A stretch of DNA of 7,040 nt from Defluviicoccus sp. (GCA_013414705.1 CP058705.1:3824082-3831121), one strand, 5' to 3'; shown: positions 1-5,704, counted from the first letter of the stretch. Numbers and translations are program-made. Notes: generated by a model not told the origin, from the letters alone.

Positions 1-300
1 AAATACCGGAGTCCGCCGGGAACCCTCGTCCGCCTTGCGGACAAGGACATCCCGGCGGTCTTCCGGACGAAATCCTCGCCGCACCAGTTGGGCCTCGCCG
101 AGGTGCTGGCGCTGCTGAACCTGCTGGAAACAGCTCCCCGCCACGTCACGGTCATCGGCGTGCAGCCGCAGAGCCTGGATATCGGGCTCGCGCTGTCGCC
201 GCTGATCGAAAGTCGCCTGGAGGACATGCTGAAGATGCTGACCGCCGAACTGGCCGCAATCGGCGCTCCCGTCGAACCGAAGGACGCTGCCGCCGCCTGA
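1..300 (+). CDS. hupD: [NiFe]-hydrogenase maturation protease, HyaD/HupD type (C-terminal part)
   Basis: The frame is open from the first base to a TGA at 298-300 and gives 99 residues; the start lies outside the window. The fragment begins with a PPGTLVRL stretch, followed by DIPAVFRTKSSPHQLGLAEV and then VTVIGVQPQSLDIGLALSP. These are the characteristic C-terminal motifs of the HyaD/HupD/HoxM endopeptidases (M52), which cut the C-terminal tail off the large [NiFe]-hydrogenase subunit after nickel insertion in the cytoplasm. The His of SPHQ (nt 82-84) corresponds to the metal-binding His of the family; the Glu and Asp ligands would lie upstream, out of view. Whole proteins are about 200 residues, so roughly half is seen. 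A start at TTG 88 would be spurious because homology continues upstream. No further hup/hyp gene follows: the next gene is convergent and AT-rich, so this is the visible end of the operon. The hupD symbol is by family; hyaD would be equivalent. Confidence 0.87.
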   Translation, partial: KYRSPPGTLVRLADKDIPAVFRTKSSPHQLGLAEVLALLNLLETAPRHVTVIGVQPQSLDIGLALSPLIESRLEDMLKMLTAELAAIGAPVEPKDAAAA

Positions 301-322
301 ATTGCCGGCCGCAAACATCCCT

Positions 323-419
323 CGTCATTTCGAGCCGAAGGCGAAGCAATCCACAGCCGGGCACTCCGCCAGACGTCCGACAGTGGATCGCCACGGCCAC
401 TTCGTGGCCTCGCGATGAT
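323..419. repeat. Palindromic intergenic repeat of the CGTCATTGCGAG...GCAATCCA type
   Basis: The left arm begins CGTCATTTCGAG and ends GAAGCAATCCAC. The right arm, GTGGATCGCC...GGCCTCGCGATGATA, is its imperfect reverse complement. This matches the common proteobacterial repeat whose ends read CGTCATTGCGAG and AAGCAATCCA. The right arm folds on its own: GGCCAC (395-400), loop TTC, GTGGCC (404-409). It lies just after the hydrogenase gene between convergent genes, the usual place for such elements. Family assignment is from memory of the motif. Confidence 0.6.
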
Positions 420-436
420 ACCTTCGACCTGCTTCG

Positions 437-452
437 CAGCCTGTACAGGCTG
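437..452. repeat. Perfect 16-bp palindrome
   Basis: CAGCCTGTACAGGCTG equals its own reverse complement. As RNA it could form a 6-bp stem on a GTAC loop from either strand. There is no T-run beside it, so it is not a classical terminator. It might be a binding site for a dimeric regulator or part of the neighbouring repeat. Confidence 0.5.
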
Positions 453-550
453 GCGGAACGCAGACGGTAGACAGTCCCATCGGCCGCGCGTGTGCTTGAC
501 GGAGTTCTCCAGAGGCGTCTCTTCCGACGTCTTGAATGCGAAACCGACTT

Positions 551-579
551 GTGTCTGTTGACGGAGGTTGACCAGACAC
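551..579. terminator. Stem-loop, possible terminator of the minus-strand DUF3800-like gene
   Basis: GTGTCTG (551-557) and CAGACAC (573-579) form a perfect 7-bp stem around a 15-base loop that begins and ends with TTGAC. It lies about 20 bases beyond the stop codon of the minus-strand gene. No U-tract follows, so a terminator role is only a guess from position. Confidence 0.3.
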
Positions 580-601
580 CGTGGATGGCGTAACGGGCAG
601 G

Positions 602-1351
602 CTACGCGTGTTGACCTGACTGCTTTGTAGGTTCGCAGACGACGTCGGTGATATCTATGAAACTCGCGAGTCGGTCATCTACGTTGTGAAAGACGGCGCG
701 GAAATCAGGAACGAATCCATTTCTTCCTTTGATGCGGTGACGAACTTGCCTCCCAACAGCATGCATAATGAAGTCTGAGACTTCAAGAGCAGGTTCCCCT
801 GTTGACTTGGGCATGAAATAGAATTCTATAGGAACTGGCTGACCATCGAGCGTGAACTTGGAGTTTGCAAACTCTTCCTCGATAAGTGAATTTGCCCTAT
901 CTGACGATTCAAAAACTATGGCCATATTTGTAAAGGCTGTCCATTTTGCTATATGCTCTATCCGCTTCATGAACGCCAACGATACACTTCGAAGTGGTTG
1001 GCGGTCAGGGGGCTCAATCCCAATGAAACCAGTCGTGTGAGAACAAATTGCGGCAATCCGAGCAAAGGGCTGCGTTCGGAAGAAGTTAACGACTACACCA
1101 ATGTTTTCCCGAGACGCGTCGAATTTAGCGGCATGTAGGATCGCATCTGGGTTGCCTACAACTGCTTGCCGGACTGCCTTCCAAGGACGGCGAATCATCG
1201 CTTCCAAGTGACACCCGAGTGTTGCGCAACCGCCTAGCCCATAGACAGGATGATTATAATCAGCAAAATGTTCGTGTCCGGTATCGTCTACAAATACAAC
1301 AAGCGTGGTTACGGAGAGGTTCAGGAAGGTCTCCCGGTCGGTCGAGCTCAT
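602..1351 (-). CDS. DUF3800-like protein of unknown function
   Basis: A 249-residue frame runs from ATG 1351-1349 to TAG 604-602. GGAGG at 1367-1363 lies 11 bases upstream. Two nearer ATGs (1370, 1358) are in another frame, so this start is the only one that fits. The N-terminus, VVFVDDTG (18-25), resembles the strand-plus-acidic motif (hhhDESG) that opens DUF3800 proteins. ALEVSDFIMHAVGR (188-201) resembles their C-terminal LQLADLIAG motif, with D193 in the Asp position. DUF3800 has been suggested to be RNase H-like and is frequent in phages, mobile islands and near defence genes; its role is not established. No signal peptide or membrane segment is seen, so it is probably cytoplasmic. The gene is AT-richer than the housekeeping genes on either side, suggesting transfer. 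It lies downstream of the exported-protein gene on the same strand with about 140 bp between, so it may have its own promoter. The frame is secure; the family call is by motif only. Confidence 0.7.
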   Translation of the reverse strand: MSSTDRETFLNLSVTTLVVFVDDTGHEHFADYNHPVYGLGGCATLGCHLEAMIRRPWKAVRQAVVGNPDAILHAAKFDASRENIGVVVNFFRTQPFARIAAICSHTTGFIGIEPPDRQPLRSVSLAFMKRIEHIAKWTAFTNMAIVFESSDRANSLIEEEFANSKFTLDGQPVPIEFYFMPKSTGEPALEVSDFIMHAVGRQVRHRIKGRNGFVPDFRAVFHNVDDRLASFIDITDVVCEPTKQSGQHA

Positions 1352-1491
1352 CGTCCATCTGGTCCTCCATTTCGGTGTGTTAGAATTCCTAGCCTTACCT
1401 CTACGTTATACAAGCATCTATTCTCACCATGTCTAGGAATAAAAATTATTATCGACTATAGTTGTGTGTTATATCATATAGAATTTGTGTT
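1352..1491 (-). promoter_or_regulatory. AT-rich spacer upstream of the DUF3800-like gene; possible promoter
   Basis: This spacer is strikingly AT-rich and lies between two minus-strand genes. On the minus strand TTGTAT is followed after 16 bases by TAGGAA, a weak match to a sigma-70 promoter; a TATAAC further upstream is another possible -10 box. ATTCCTAG (1385-1392) and CTAGGAAT (1433-1440) form a perfect 8-bp inverted repeat with a 40-base interval, which could be an operator or chance. Nothing here is decisive. Confidence 0.25.
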
Positions 1492-2100
1492 TTATCTGGA
1501 GAAAACAGCAAGGCTATCACGTATGTTTCTAAATAACCGTTCATTATTTACATCGTAGCTATCGCGAAGCATGTTACATGTAACTTGCACAAAAACGCCA
1601 GCCGCAAATAGTTGTGTTTCGTATACAATACTCCTAACGCTTACTTGTTTACTTGAAATCATACCTGAATCGTCATAACTGTATACGAGTGTTAACTTTA
1701 CATTATCATCTCCATACGTGGTATAAAAATTTTCTAATGAAATATTTGGAACCCGTTCGCGTAGGTCATGTAAAAAGCGTTTTGGTTGAGAGCGTAGTGC
1801 ATATAGGATAGAATTTGAGAAATTTCTCGCTTTATCCTCACTGCTGATGTCCCAATTAGGCGGAACGTCATCTGACCTGAATGTGCATGGCCGTGCGAGA
1901 GAGGTTCCCCAGGTAAGCGCATACGTGAGTTGGGTTCCGGAGACTGCTGGAACTTGAGTCCATTCTCCAGGCAATTTCGCTGTATATGTGTATTTTTGTC
2001 GTGAGGTTGGGCTGAGAACAACTACGTCGCCGTGCGCGAAGGAAATATCGAAGGTGAAGAGGACACAACACAGCGCTATAACGCAAACACGCATTAGCAT
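1492..2100 (-). CDS. Exported protein of unknown function with signal peptide
   Basis: A 202-residue frame runs from ATG 2100-2098 to a stop at 1492. A second in-frame ATG is two codons in. A GAGAGAAAGAA stretch just upstream is a modest ribosome site for either. Residues 1-22 form a signal peptide: Arg4, then a hydrophobic core (VCVIALCCVLFTF), then an ISFA cleavage-type end, so export by Sec and cutting near Ala22 are likely. The mature part has no further membrane segment and two cysteines (C72, C175) that could pair in the periplasm. An LPGEWTQVP segment lies near residues 43-51 and a VQVTCNMLRDS segment near 171-181. I do not recognise the family. A small periplasmic protein of the 'PGEW... 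then one beta domain' kind is possible but unproven. Base composition is AT-rich, the most foreign-looking in the window. It is upstream of the DUF3800-like gene on the same strand, which may or may not mean a functional link. Confidence 0.65.
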   Translation of the reverse strand: MLMRVCVIALCCVLFTFDISFAHGDVVVLSPTSRQKYTYTAKLPGEWTQVPAVSGTQLTYALTWGTSLARPCTFRSDDVPPNWDISSEDKARNFSNSILYALRSQPKRFLHDLRERVPNISLENFYTTYGDDNVKLTLVYSYDDSGMISSKQVSVRSIVYETQLFAAGVFVQVTCNMLRDSYDVNNERLFRNIRDSLAVFSR

Positions 2101-2220
2101 TTCTTTCTCTCGGTGGGGAGCTCACGCGTTCCCGTGATGCCCGTTTCGGCACGCGCGCATTTTGTGCTTGATCGTGCCCGACACAACCCAGCAGCCCGCA
2201 TAGCCTGTGTCACTTCGTAG

Positions 2221-2249
2221 GGCGGATTCGAAGCGAAGCGCAATCCGCC
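2221..2249. repeat. Palindromic repeat GGCGGATT...AATCCGCC
   Basis: GGCGGATT (2221-2228) and AATCCGCC (2242-2249) form a perfect 8-bp inverted repeat around CGAAGCGAAGCGC, preceded by GTAG. The form TAGGGCGGATT-AGCG-AATCCGCC is a widespread intergenic repeat in Proteobacteria. It ends three bases before the left inverted repeat of the IS1595-type remnant. It may be an independent repeat or the site into which that element went. Confidence 0.6.
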
Positions 2250-2252
2250 GCA

Positions 2253-2527
2253 ATTGCTTATCCGGTTGAGCGCAGTTGGATGATTTCTTTGTGGGGTCTT
2301 GGCTTGATAGCCATTGCGATGCCGAGAAGTGAAGCGAAGCTGGCGTGGCGGGTATGGCGCCGATTGACTCGGAAGACGAACGCGTCGAGGTCGGGCTTCA
2401 AGTGTTTGCTCATGTTTGCTCCGCAGGCCGTGATAGACGCCCAGCGCCCATGTCTTGAGGTTGGCGAAGACGCGATGGATGCCCGGCAGAACGAGATGGC
2501 CGTGCCGGGCTTAACCGGATAAACAAT
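2253..2527. mobile_element. Deleted IS1595-type element with 18-bp terminal inverted repeats
   Basis: The ends are ATTGCTTATCCGGTTGAG (2253-2270) and CTTAACCGGATAAACAAT (2510-2527), inverted complements at 16 of 18 positions. Between them lies only the C-terminal end of an IS1595-type transposase on the minus strand, so most of the element is lost; it resembles a MITE formed by internal deletion. I find no convincing 8-bp target duplication outside the repeats. The right end is 4 bp from the start of the tandem duplication at 2531. That the repeats are the true IS ends is inferred from their symmetry around the transposase piece. Confidence 0.6.
2258..2510 (-). pseudogene. IS1595-family transposase, C-terminal remnant with frameshift
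   Basis: Reading the minus strand from 2510 gives HLVLPGIHRVFANLKTWALG, then VYHGLRSKH, a classical IS1595-family C-terminal motif. Shortly after that the frame is lost. The next frame continues with SKHLKPDLDAFVFRVNRRHT, then RHASFASLLGIA, the usual family ending, and stops at TAA 2260-2258, inside the left inverted repeat. The break is explained by a tandem repeat of TGTTTGCTC with a 10-bp period (2403-2411 and 2413-2421 on the plus strand). Removing one 10-bp unit restores GLRSKHLKPDLDAF. About 80 of roughly 300 codons remain, so no active transposase can be made. Confidence 0.72.
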
Positions 2528-2589
2528 ATATCGCAAGAGAGCGTGACTGAGAATGGGGCAAGGATCGGTAAGATATACAGGGAAAAGCC

Positions 2590-2904
2590 ATGGGCAAGAA
2601 AACCACCGGCGCATGGTCAAGATTTCGTCGAGCCCTATCCTTAGCCTGCTTATGTGGGATCTTTGCAGTTCTGCTTGTTCCCGGAATCAACATGTATGAA
2701 CTTGCCATCTATGGCGTTACGGACAATGAGTTCTGTGGAATTGGTGAGAACACGGTCCTGCTTGGTTTTGAGTTCCCATGCGACATGGATTGGCGGCAAA
2801 TTGCAGTATTCGGGGGCATGGCGTGGCTTTTTGGAACGGTATTGTCTTTTCCAATTGCGTTGCTTCTCTTGCTTTCCGGAGAATATTTTTCTAACCCAAA
2901 GTAA
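2590..2904 (+). CDS. Small two-helix membrane protein of unknown function (copy 1, intact)
   Basis: ATG 2590 has a good ribosome site, AGGGA at 2579-2583 with six bases between, and gives 104 residues. The N-terminus is basic (K3, K4, R11, R13, R14). Hydrophobic segments lie at about 14-33 and 72-96. By the positive-inside rule both ends face the cytoplasm and residues 34-71 form an outer loop. The loop holds two cysteines, C49 (EFCGI) and C64 (FPCDMDW), able to pair, and both are kept in copy 2. I recognise no family. In the compared core, seven of nine codon differences from copy 2 are synonymous (G52/S and F62/L are the exceptions), which suggests that the protein was selected after duplication. 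The gene stands alone, with an IS1595-type remnant before it and an ISAs1 remnant after it, so it may have come with mobile DNA. An alternative, longer N-terminus in the upstream leader frame is blocked here by two extra bases relative to copy 2. Confidence 0.55.
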   Translation: MGKKTTGAWSRFRRALSLACLCGIFAVLLVPGINMYELAIYGVTDNEFCGIGENTVLLGFEFPCDMDWRQIAVFGGMAWLFGTVLSFPIALLLLLSGEYFSNPK

Positions 2905-3056
2905 CTCTTTGGAGCACCTGGTGTGCCGCCCTCTTTGTATATGACATGCCGCACCGCGCATGCTGCGCGGATGCCAGCATCAGAGTGCTCTCAAAGGCGC
3001 TGCATGCGCTCGTCGATGACCCACCGGGGTGCCGATCCTCGCCGTTGCCGCCGAGC
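2905..3056. other. Duplicated spacer without identified gene
   Basis: It follows the membrane-protein gene and is matched by about 3869-4012 in copy 2. In copy 2 one frame stays open through a segment reading ASIRVLSKALYAFSMLYWGA and on into the transposase-like WPGLK motif. In copy 1 the equivalent frame diverges. I cannot say whether this is degenerate transposase or an unrelated gene end. Confidence 0.4.
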
Positions 3057-3436
3057 GCCCGAGAACTCGTGGCGTGCCACCCATGGCCCGGGCTCAAACC
3101 GTTGTCGTCGTCGACAGCACCCGCGAGGTCGGCGCCAGGACCGAGCACGAAACCCGGCTCTCCATCTTCTCGTTGGCGCTCGCGGCGGACACGCTCGAAC
3201 CGATCATCCGCGCTCACTGGGCCATCGAAAACAGTCTGTTCTAGGTCAAGAACATGATGTTCAGAGACGACGACTGCCGGCTGCGCACCGACGACCACGC
3301 CCCAGCCAACCTCGCCACCACCAAGCACACGGCACTGAACCTGATCCGAACAGCCCCCGACAAAGACTCCTTCCACCTCCGCAGAAAGGTCGCTGCCTGG
3401 GATGACGATGTCCTCGCAAGCTTCCTCACCGCATGA
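3057..3436 (+). pseudogene. ISAs1-family transposase, C-terminal remnant with nonsense codon and frameshift
   Basis: The frame starting near 3086 reads TVVVVDSTREVGARTEHETR, then SLALAADTLEPIIRAHWAIENSLF, a stop, then VKNMMFRDDDCRLRTDDHAPAN and a tail ending KVAAWDDDVLASFLTA at TGA 3434-3436. The HWxIENSLxWVxDxxF...HAPAN...ALNLIR order is diagnostic of ISAs1-type (IS4-like DDE) transposases. The Trp codon of SLxWV is TAG at 3242-3244, an in-frame amber. The family motif WPGLK (about 3081-3096) lies in another frame. Copy 2 has CTCAAAACC where this copy has CTCAAACC, so one A was lost here. The N-terminal half is missing altogether. No protein can be made, and I could not place terminal repeats. 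Confidence 0.8.
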
Positions 3437-3557
3437 CTCCTTCACCCGATTCCCCTGACCCGACCCCGGAGAAGCTCGGAACGTTGTGGAACTCCATCTC
3501 GCAAGAGAGCGTGACCGAGAATGGGGCAAGGATCGGTAAGATATACAGGGAAAAGCC

Positions 3558-3868
3558 ATGGGCAAAAACCAAAGGCGCAGGGTCAAGATTTCGTCGCGCC
3601 CTATCCTTAGCCTGCTTATGTGGGCTCTTTTCAGTTTTGCTTGTTCCCGGAATCAATATGTATGAACTCGCTATCTATGGTGTTACGGACAATGAGTTCT
3701 GTGGAATTAGTGAGAACACGGTACTACTTGGTTTTGAGCTTCCCTGCGACATGGATTGGCGGCAAATTGCCCTCGCTTGCGGAACGGGGTGGTTTTTGGA
3801 ACAGTTTTTTCTTCCCGATTATATTCCTTGTCGTGATTTTCCGAGAATATTTTTCTAAGCACGAATAA
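3558..3868 (+). pseudogene. Small membrane protein copy 2, frameshifted
   Basis: The start equivalent to copy 1 is ATG 3558, with the same AGGGA ribosome site, but two bases are missing in its first codons (ATGGGCAAAAACC against ATGGGCAAGAAAACC). From that ATG only 35 codons are read. The core from SRFRR through VTDNEFCGIS to CDMDWRQIA is preserved in the other frame. Two more bases are missing in the T-runs near 3785-3810, after which the copy 1-like end (FFFPIIFLVVIF, then REYFSKHE, stop 3866-3868) is in a third frame. A longer open frame, ATG 3433 to TAA 3858 (141 codons), joins the leader codons (SQESVTENGARIGKIYREK) to the core, but it starts in the ATGA at the end of the ISAs1 remnant and loses the second helix. 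I judge this a decayed copy; a shortened chimeric protein from 3433 cannot be excluded. Confidence 0.6.
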
Positions 3869-4012
3869 ACTCTGTGGCGCATCCGCTCCCGACCACTTTC
3901 GATTTCTCGAGCCGTCGTGCATGCTGCGTGGGTGCCAGCATCAGAGTGCTCTCAAAGGCGCTGTATGCGTTCTCGATGCTCTATTGGGGTGCCGAGCCGT
4001 TGCCGCCGAACG

Positions 4013-4071
4013 CCCGAGAACTCGTGGCACGTCTCCCATGGCCCGGGCTCAAAACCGTCGTCGCTGTTGAT
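4013..4071 (+). mobile_element. Second, very short ISAs1 transposase fragment
   Basis: The codons give ARELVARLPWPGLKTVVAVD, the same segment that precedes STREVGARTEHETR in copy 1, here with the reading frame still intact across the run of four A's. Nothing transposase-like follows. It shows that the duplication took part of the insertion sequence with it. Confidence 0.6.
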
Positions 4072-4135
4072 TGGTGTAATCAGAAGCTGGTTGCCAGAGG
4101 CCGTGGGGCGCCGACCCGGCGATGACGTCCGTTCT

Positions 4136-4888
4136 TCAGAGCAGGCCCAGCGCGCGCATGGACGCGGTGCCGGTGCGACCGACGACCACGTGGTCGTGCA
4201 GCGTGATGCCCAGGGCATCCGCCGCTTGGCGGACCTCGCGGGTCATCGCCACGTCGGCGGCGGACGGGCTCGGATCACCCGACGGGTGGTTGTGCACCAG
4301 GATCAGAGCGGTCGCGCCGAGTTCGAGGGCGCGCTTCAGTACTTCGCGCGGATAGACCGCAGCGTGGTCGACCGTGCCCTTTGCTGCAGATCGTCGACGA
4401 TCAGCCGGTTCTTCCGGTCCAGGTACAGCACCCGGAAGCGCTCGGTCTGCTCCTCGGCCAGACTCGCCCGACAGTAATCCAGCAACGCCTGCCACGACGA
4501 GATCACCGGCCGGTCCGTCAGCTCCTGGCGGAGCATCCGCCGCGCGGTCTCGCGGATCGCCCGGAACAGCGCCTGCGGCCGTTCCCCCATCCGCTCGAAC
4601 GGAGACAGCCGTGACGGCTCGGCCGCCAGCACCGCCGCAAGGCTGCCGAACTCGGCGAGCAGCGCCTTCGCCAGCGGCTTGACGTCCACCCGGTCGATGG
4701 CGAAGCAGAGCAGCAGCTCCAGCAGCTCGTAGTCGGGAAACGCCTCCGCGTCGCCGTCCACGAAGCGGCTGCGCAGCCGCTTGCGATGGTCGAGGTAGTG
4801 TGGCCTTGCAACGGCGACCCCTGCCTCCACGCCGCCGGTCTTCGCCTCCCCCGGGCGCCTCCTGCCTCCACCTCCCCTGGGCGGTCAT
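4136..4888 (-). pseudogene. radC: RadC/JAMM-domain protein, frameshifted
   Basis: RadC proteins have a helix-hairpin-type N-terminal domain and a C-terminal MPN/JAMM metal-binding domain. The name suggests DNA repair, but the role is not settled. The N-part (minus strand, about 4810-4386) reads [16 protein letters not shown], then [17 protein letters not shown], then [19 protein letters not shown]. The C-part, in another frame, reads [18 protein letters not shown], then the JAMM signature [19 protein letters not shown], and ends ASMRALGLL at TGA 4138-4136. One base is missing near 4378-4384 (CAGCAAAGGGC, a homopolymer pair). The start is unclear. ATG 4888 lies three bases after the map stop (TGAGCCATG), suggesting coupled translation, but its frame is that of the C-part and would need a second indel before 4815. 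A GTG at 4830 is in the N-part frame. As read, no full RadC is made. Gene order after map supports the identity. Confidence 0.82.
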
Positions 4889-4891
4889 GGC

Positions 4892-5704
4892 TCAGACGGC
4901 GTACGGCGGGCGATCGAGGCCGGCGGGCGAGAGCGTGAAGATCTCGTAGCCGTCAGAGGTGACGCCGATCGAATGTTCGAACTGCGCCGACAGCGACCGG
5001 TCCTTGGTCACTGCGGTCCAGCCGTCGGCCAGGATCTTCACCTCCCAGCGGCCGGCGTTGATCATCGGCTCGATGGTGAAGAACATTCCTTCGCGCAGCA
5101 CGGGGCCGTCGCCGGGCCGGCCGAAATGCGGGATATTCGGCGCGTCGTGGAAGACGCGGCCCAGTCCGTGTCCGCAAAAATCACGGACAACCGAGAACCG
5201 GCTCTCCTCGGCGTATGTCTGAATCGCGTGGCCAATGTCACCCACCGTCATGCCGGGACGGACCATTTCGATGCCCCGCCACATCGACTCGAAGGTGATG
5301 TCGATCAGCCGTTGTGCCTTCACCCCCGGCTGACCCGCGCAGTACATCCGGCTGCTATCGCCGTGCCAGCCGTCGAGAATGACGGTGACGTCGATATTCA
5401 CGATGTCGCCGTCCTGCAGCCGCTTGTCGCCGGGAATGCCGTGGCAGACCACGTGGTTGACCGAGGTGCAGATGGACTTGGGAAAGCCCCGGTAGTTCAA
5501 CGGCGCCGGAATGGCGCCATGGTCGCGGATAAACTTTTCGCACAGACGATCGAGTTCGTCAGTCCGCACACCGGGGACCACGTGCGGCGTAATGTAATCC
5601 AGTGTTTCGGCGGCCAGCCTGCCGGCGGACCGCATCCCGGCAAAGTCGGACGGCGAATGAAGTTTGACGCTGCGGGTTTCCTGCAGGGCCACACGGCGGC
5701 GCAT
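4892..5704 (-). CDS. map: Type I methionine aminopeptidase
   Basis: This cytoplasmic metalloenzyme removes the initiator Met from nascent proteins. From ATG 5704-5702 the protein has 270 residues, usual for alphaproteobacterial type I enzymes. All catalytic positions are visible: H88 (VVCHGIPG), D105 (VNIDVTV), D116 (GWHGDSS), H179 (CGHGLGRVFHD), E212 (FTIEPM) and E243 (QFEHSI). They correspond to E. coli H79, D97, D108, H171, E204 and E235. The frame is open further up to a TTG at 5764 and contains a GTG at 5716, but no good ribosome site supports either. The original sfsA end at 5734 leaves about 29 bp to ATG 5704, which favours the shorter start. It is the only clearly intact gene of the sfsA-map-radC group, as expected for an essential enzyme. 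Stop TGA 4894-4892. Confidence 0.95.
   Translation of the reverse strand: MRRRVALQETRSVKLHSPSDFAGMRSAGRLAAETLDYITPHVVPGVRTDELDRLCEKFIRDHGAIPAPLNYRGFPKSICTSVNHVVCHGIPGDKRLQDGDIVNIDVTVILDGWHGDSSRMYCAGQPGVKAQRLIDITFESMWRGIEMVRPGMTVGDIGHAIQTYAEESRFSVVRDFCGHGLGRVFHDAPNIPHFGRPGDGPVLREGMFFTIEPMINAGRWEVKILADGWTAVTKDRSLSAQFEHSIGVTSDGYEIFTLSPAGLDRPPYAV

Larger units (their letters stand above)
301..601. other. Convergent intergenic region, no gene seen
   Basis: This stretch separates the plus-strand hydrogenase protease from the minus-strand DUF3800-like gene. I see no credible coding frame. The only long frame, on the minus strand at 325-579, is low-complexity translation of the palindromic repeat. 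The stretch holds a palindromic intergenic repeat (323-419), a perfect 16-bp palindrome (437-452), two copies of TTGACGGAG (496-504 and 558-566) and a stem-loop (551-579). Between convergent genes these could serve as bidirectional terminators. Confidence 0.6.
2531..3115. repeat. Tandem duplication, copy 1
   Basis: This segment is repeated at 3499-4071, with an offset of 968 bp at its start and 955 bp near its end. It contains the 59-nt leader and gene of a small membrane protein, then about 150 bp of unassigned sequence, then the WPGL region of an ISAs1-type transposase. Similarity begins sharply at TCGCAAGAGAGCG and fades after the VVVVD codons near 3113. The copies differ by scattered substitutions and small indels, so the duplication is not recent. 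Confidence 0.85.
3499..4071. repeat. Tandem duplication, copy 2 (shorter)
   Basis: This matches 2531-3115. It begins at TCGCAAGAGAGCG, some 60 bp after the end of the ISAs1 remnant, and stops being similar at the VVAVD codons. It lacks the rest of the transposase, so either the duplication ended there or the tail was deleted. After 4071 about 65 bp remain to the stop codon of radC. Confidence 0.85.

Noticed and set aside
496..566. Two TTGACGGAG copies, considered as a direct-repeat array or CRISPR
   Set aside because: Only two short copies 62 bp apart with no further units; no array.
325..579. 84-codon minus-strand frame in the convergent gap
   Set aside because: Mostly translation of the palindromic repeat; no motif or ribosome site.
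1385..1440. 8-bp inverted repeat ATTCCTAG/CTAGGAAT as a terminator or operator
   Set aside because: The 40-base interval is too long for a terminator, and a match of this size in AT-rich DNA can be chance; noted only with the spacer.
1250..1558. 102-codon plus-strand frame across the AT-rich spacer
   Set aside because: Overlaps the 5' end of the DUF3800-like gene and the 3' end of the exported-protein gene; no coding signal beyond openness.
2280..2522. 80-codon plus-strand frame with a hydrophobic start
   Set aside because: Antisense to the IS1595-type transposase remnant and within its inverted repeats.
2891..3586. 231-codon open frame on the minus strand
   Set aside because: It lies antisense to the ISAs1 remnant and the small-gene leader; its composition is that of a shadow of GC-rich codons, and it matches nothing I know.
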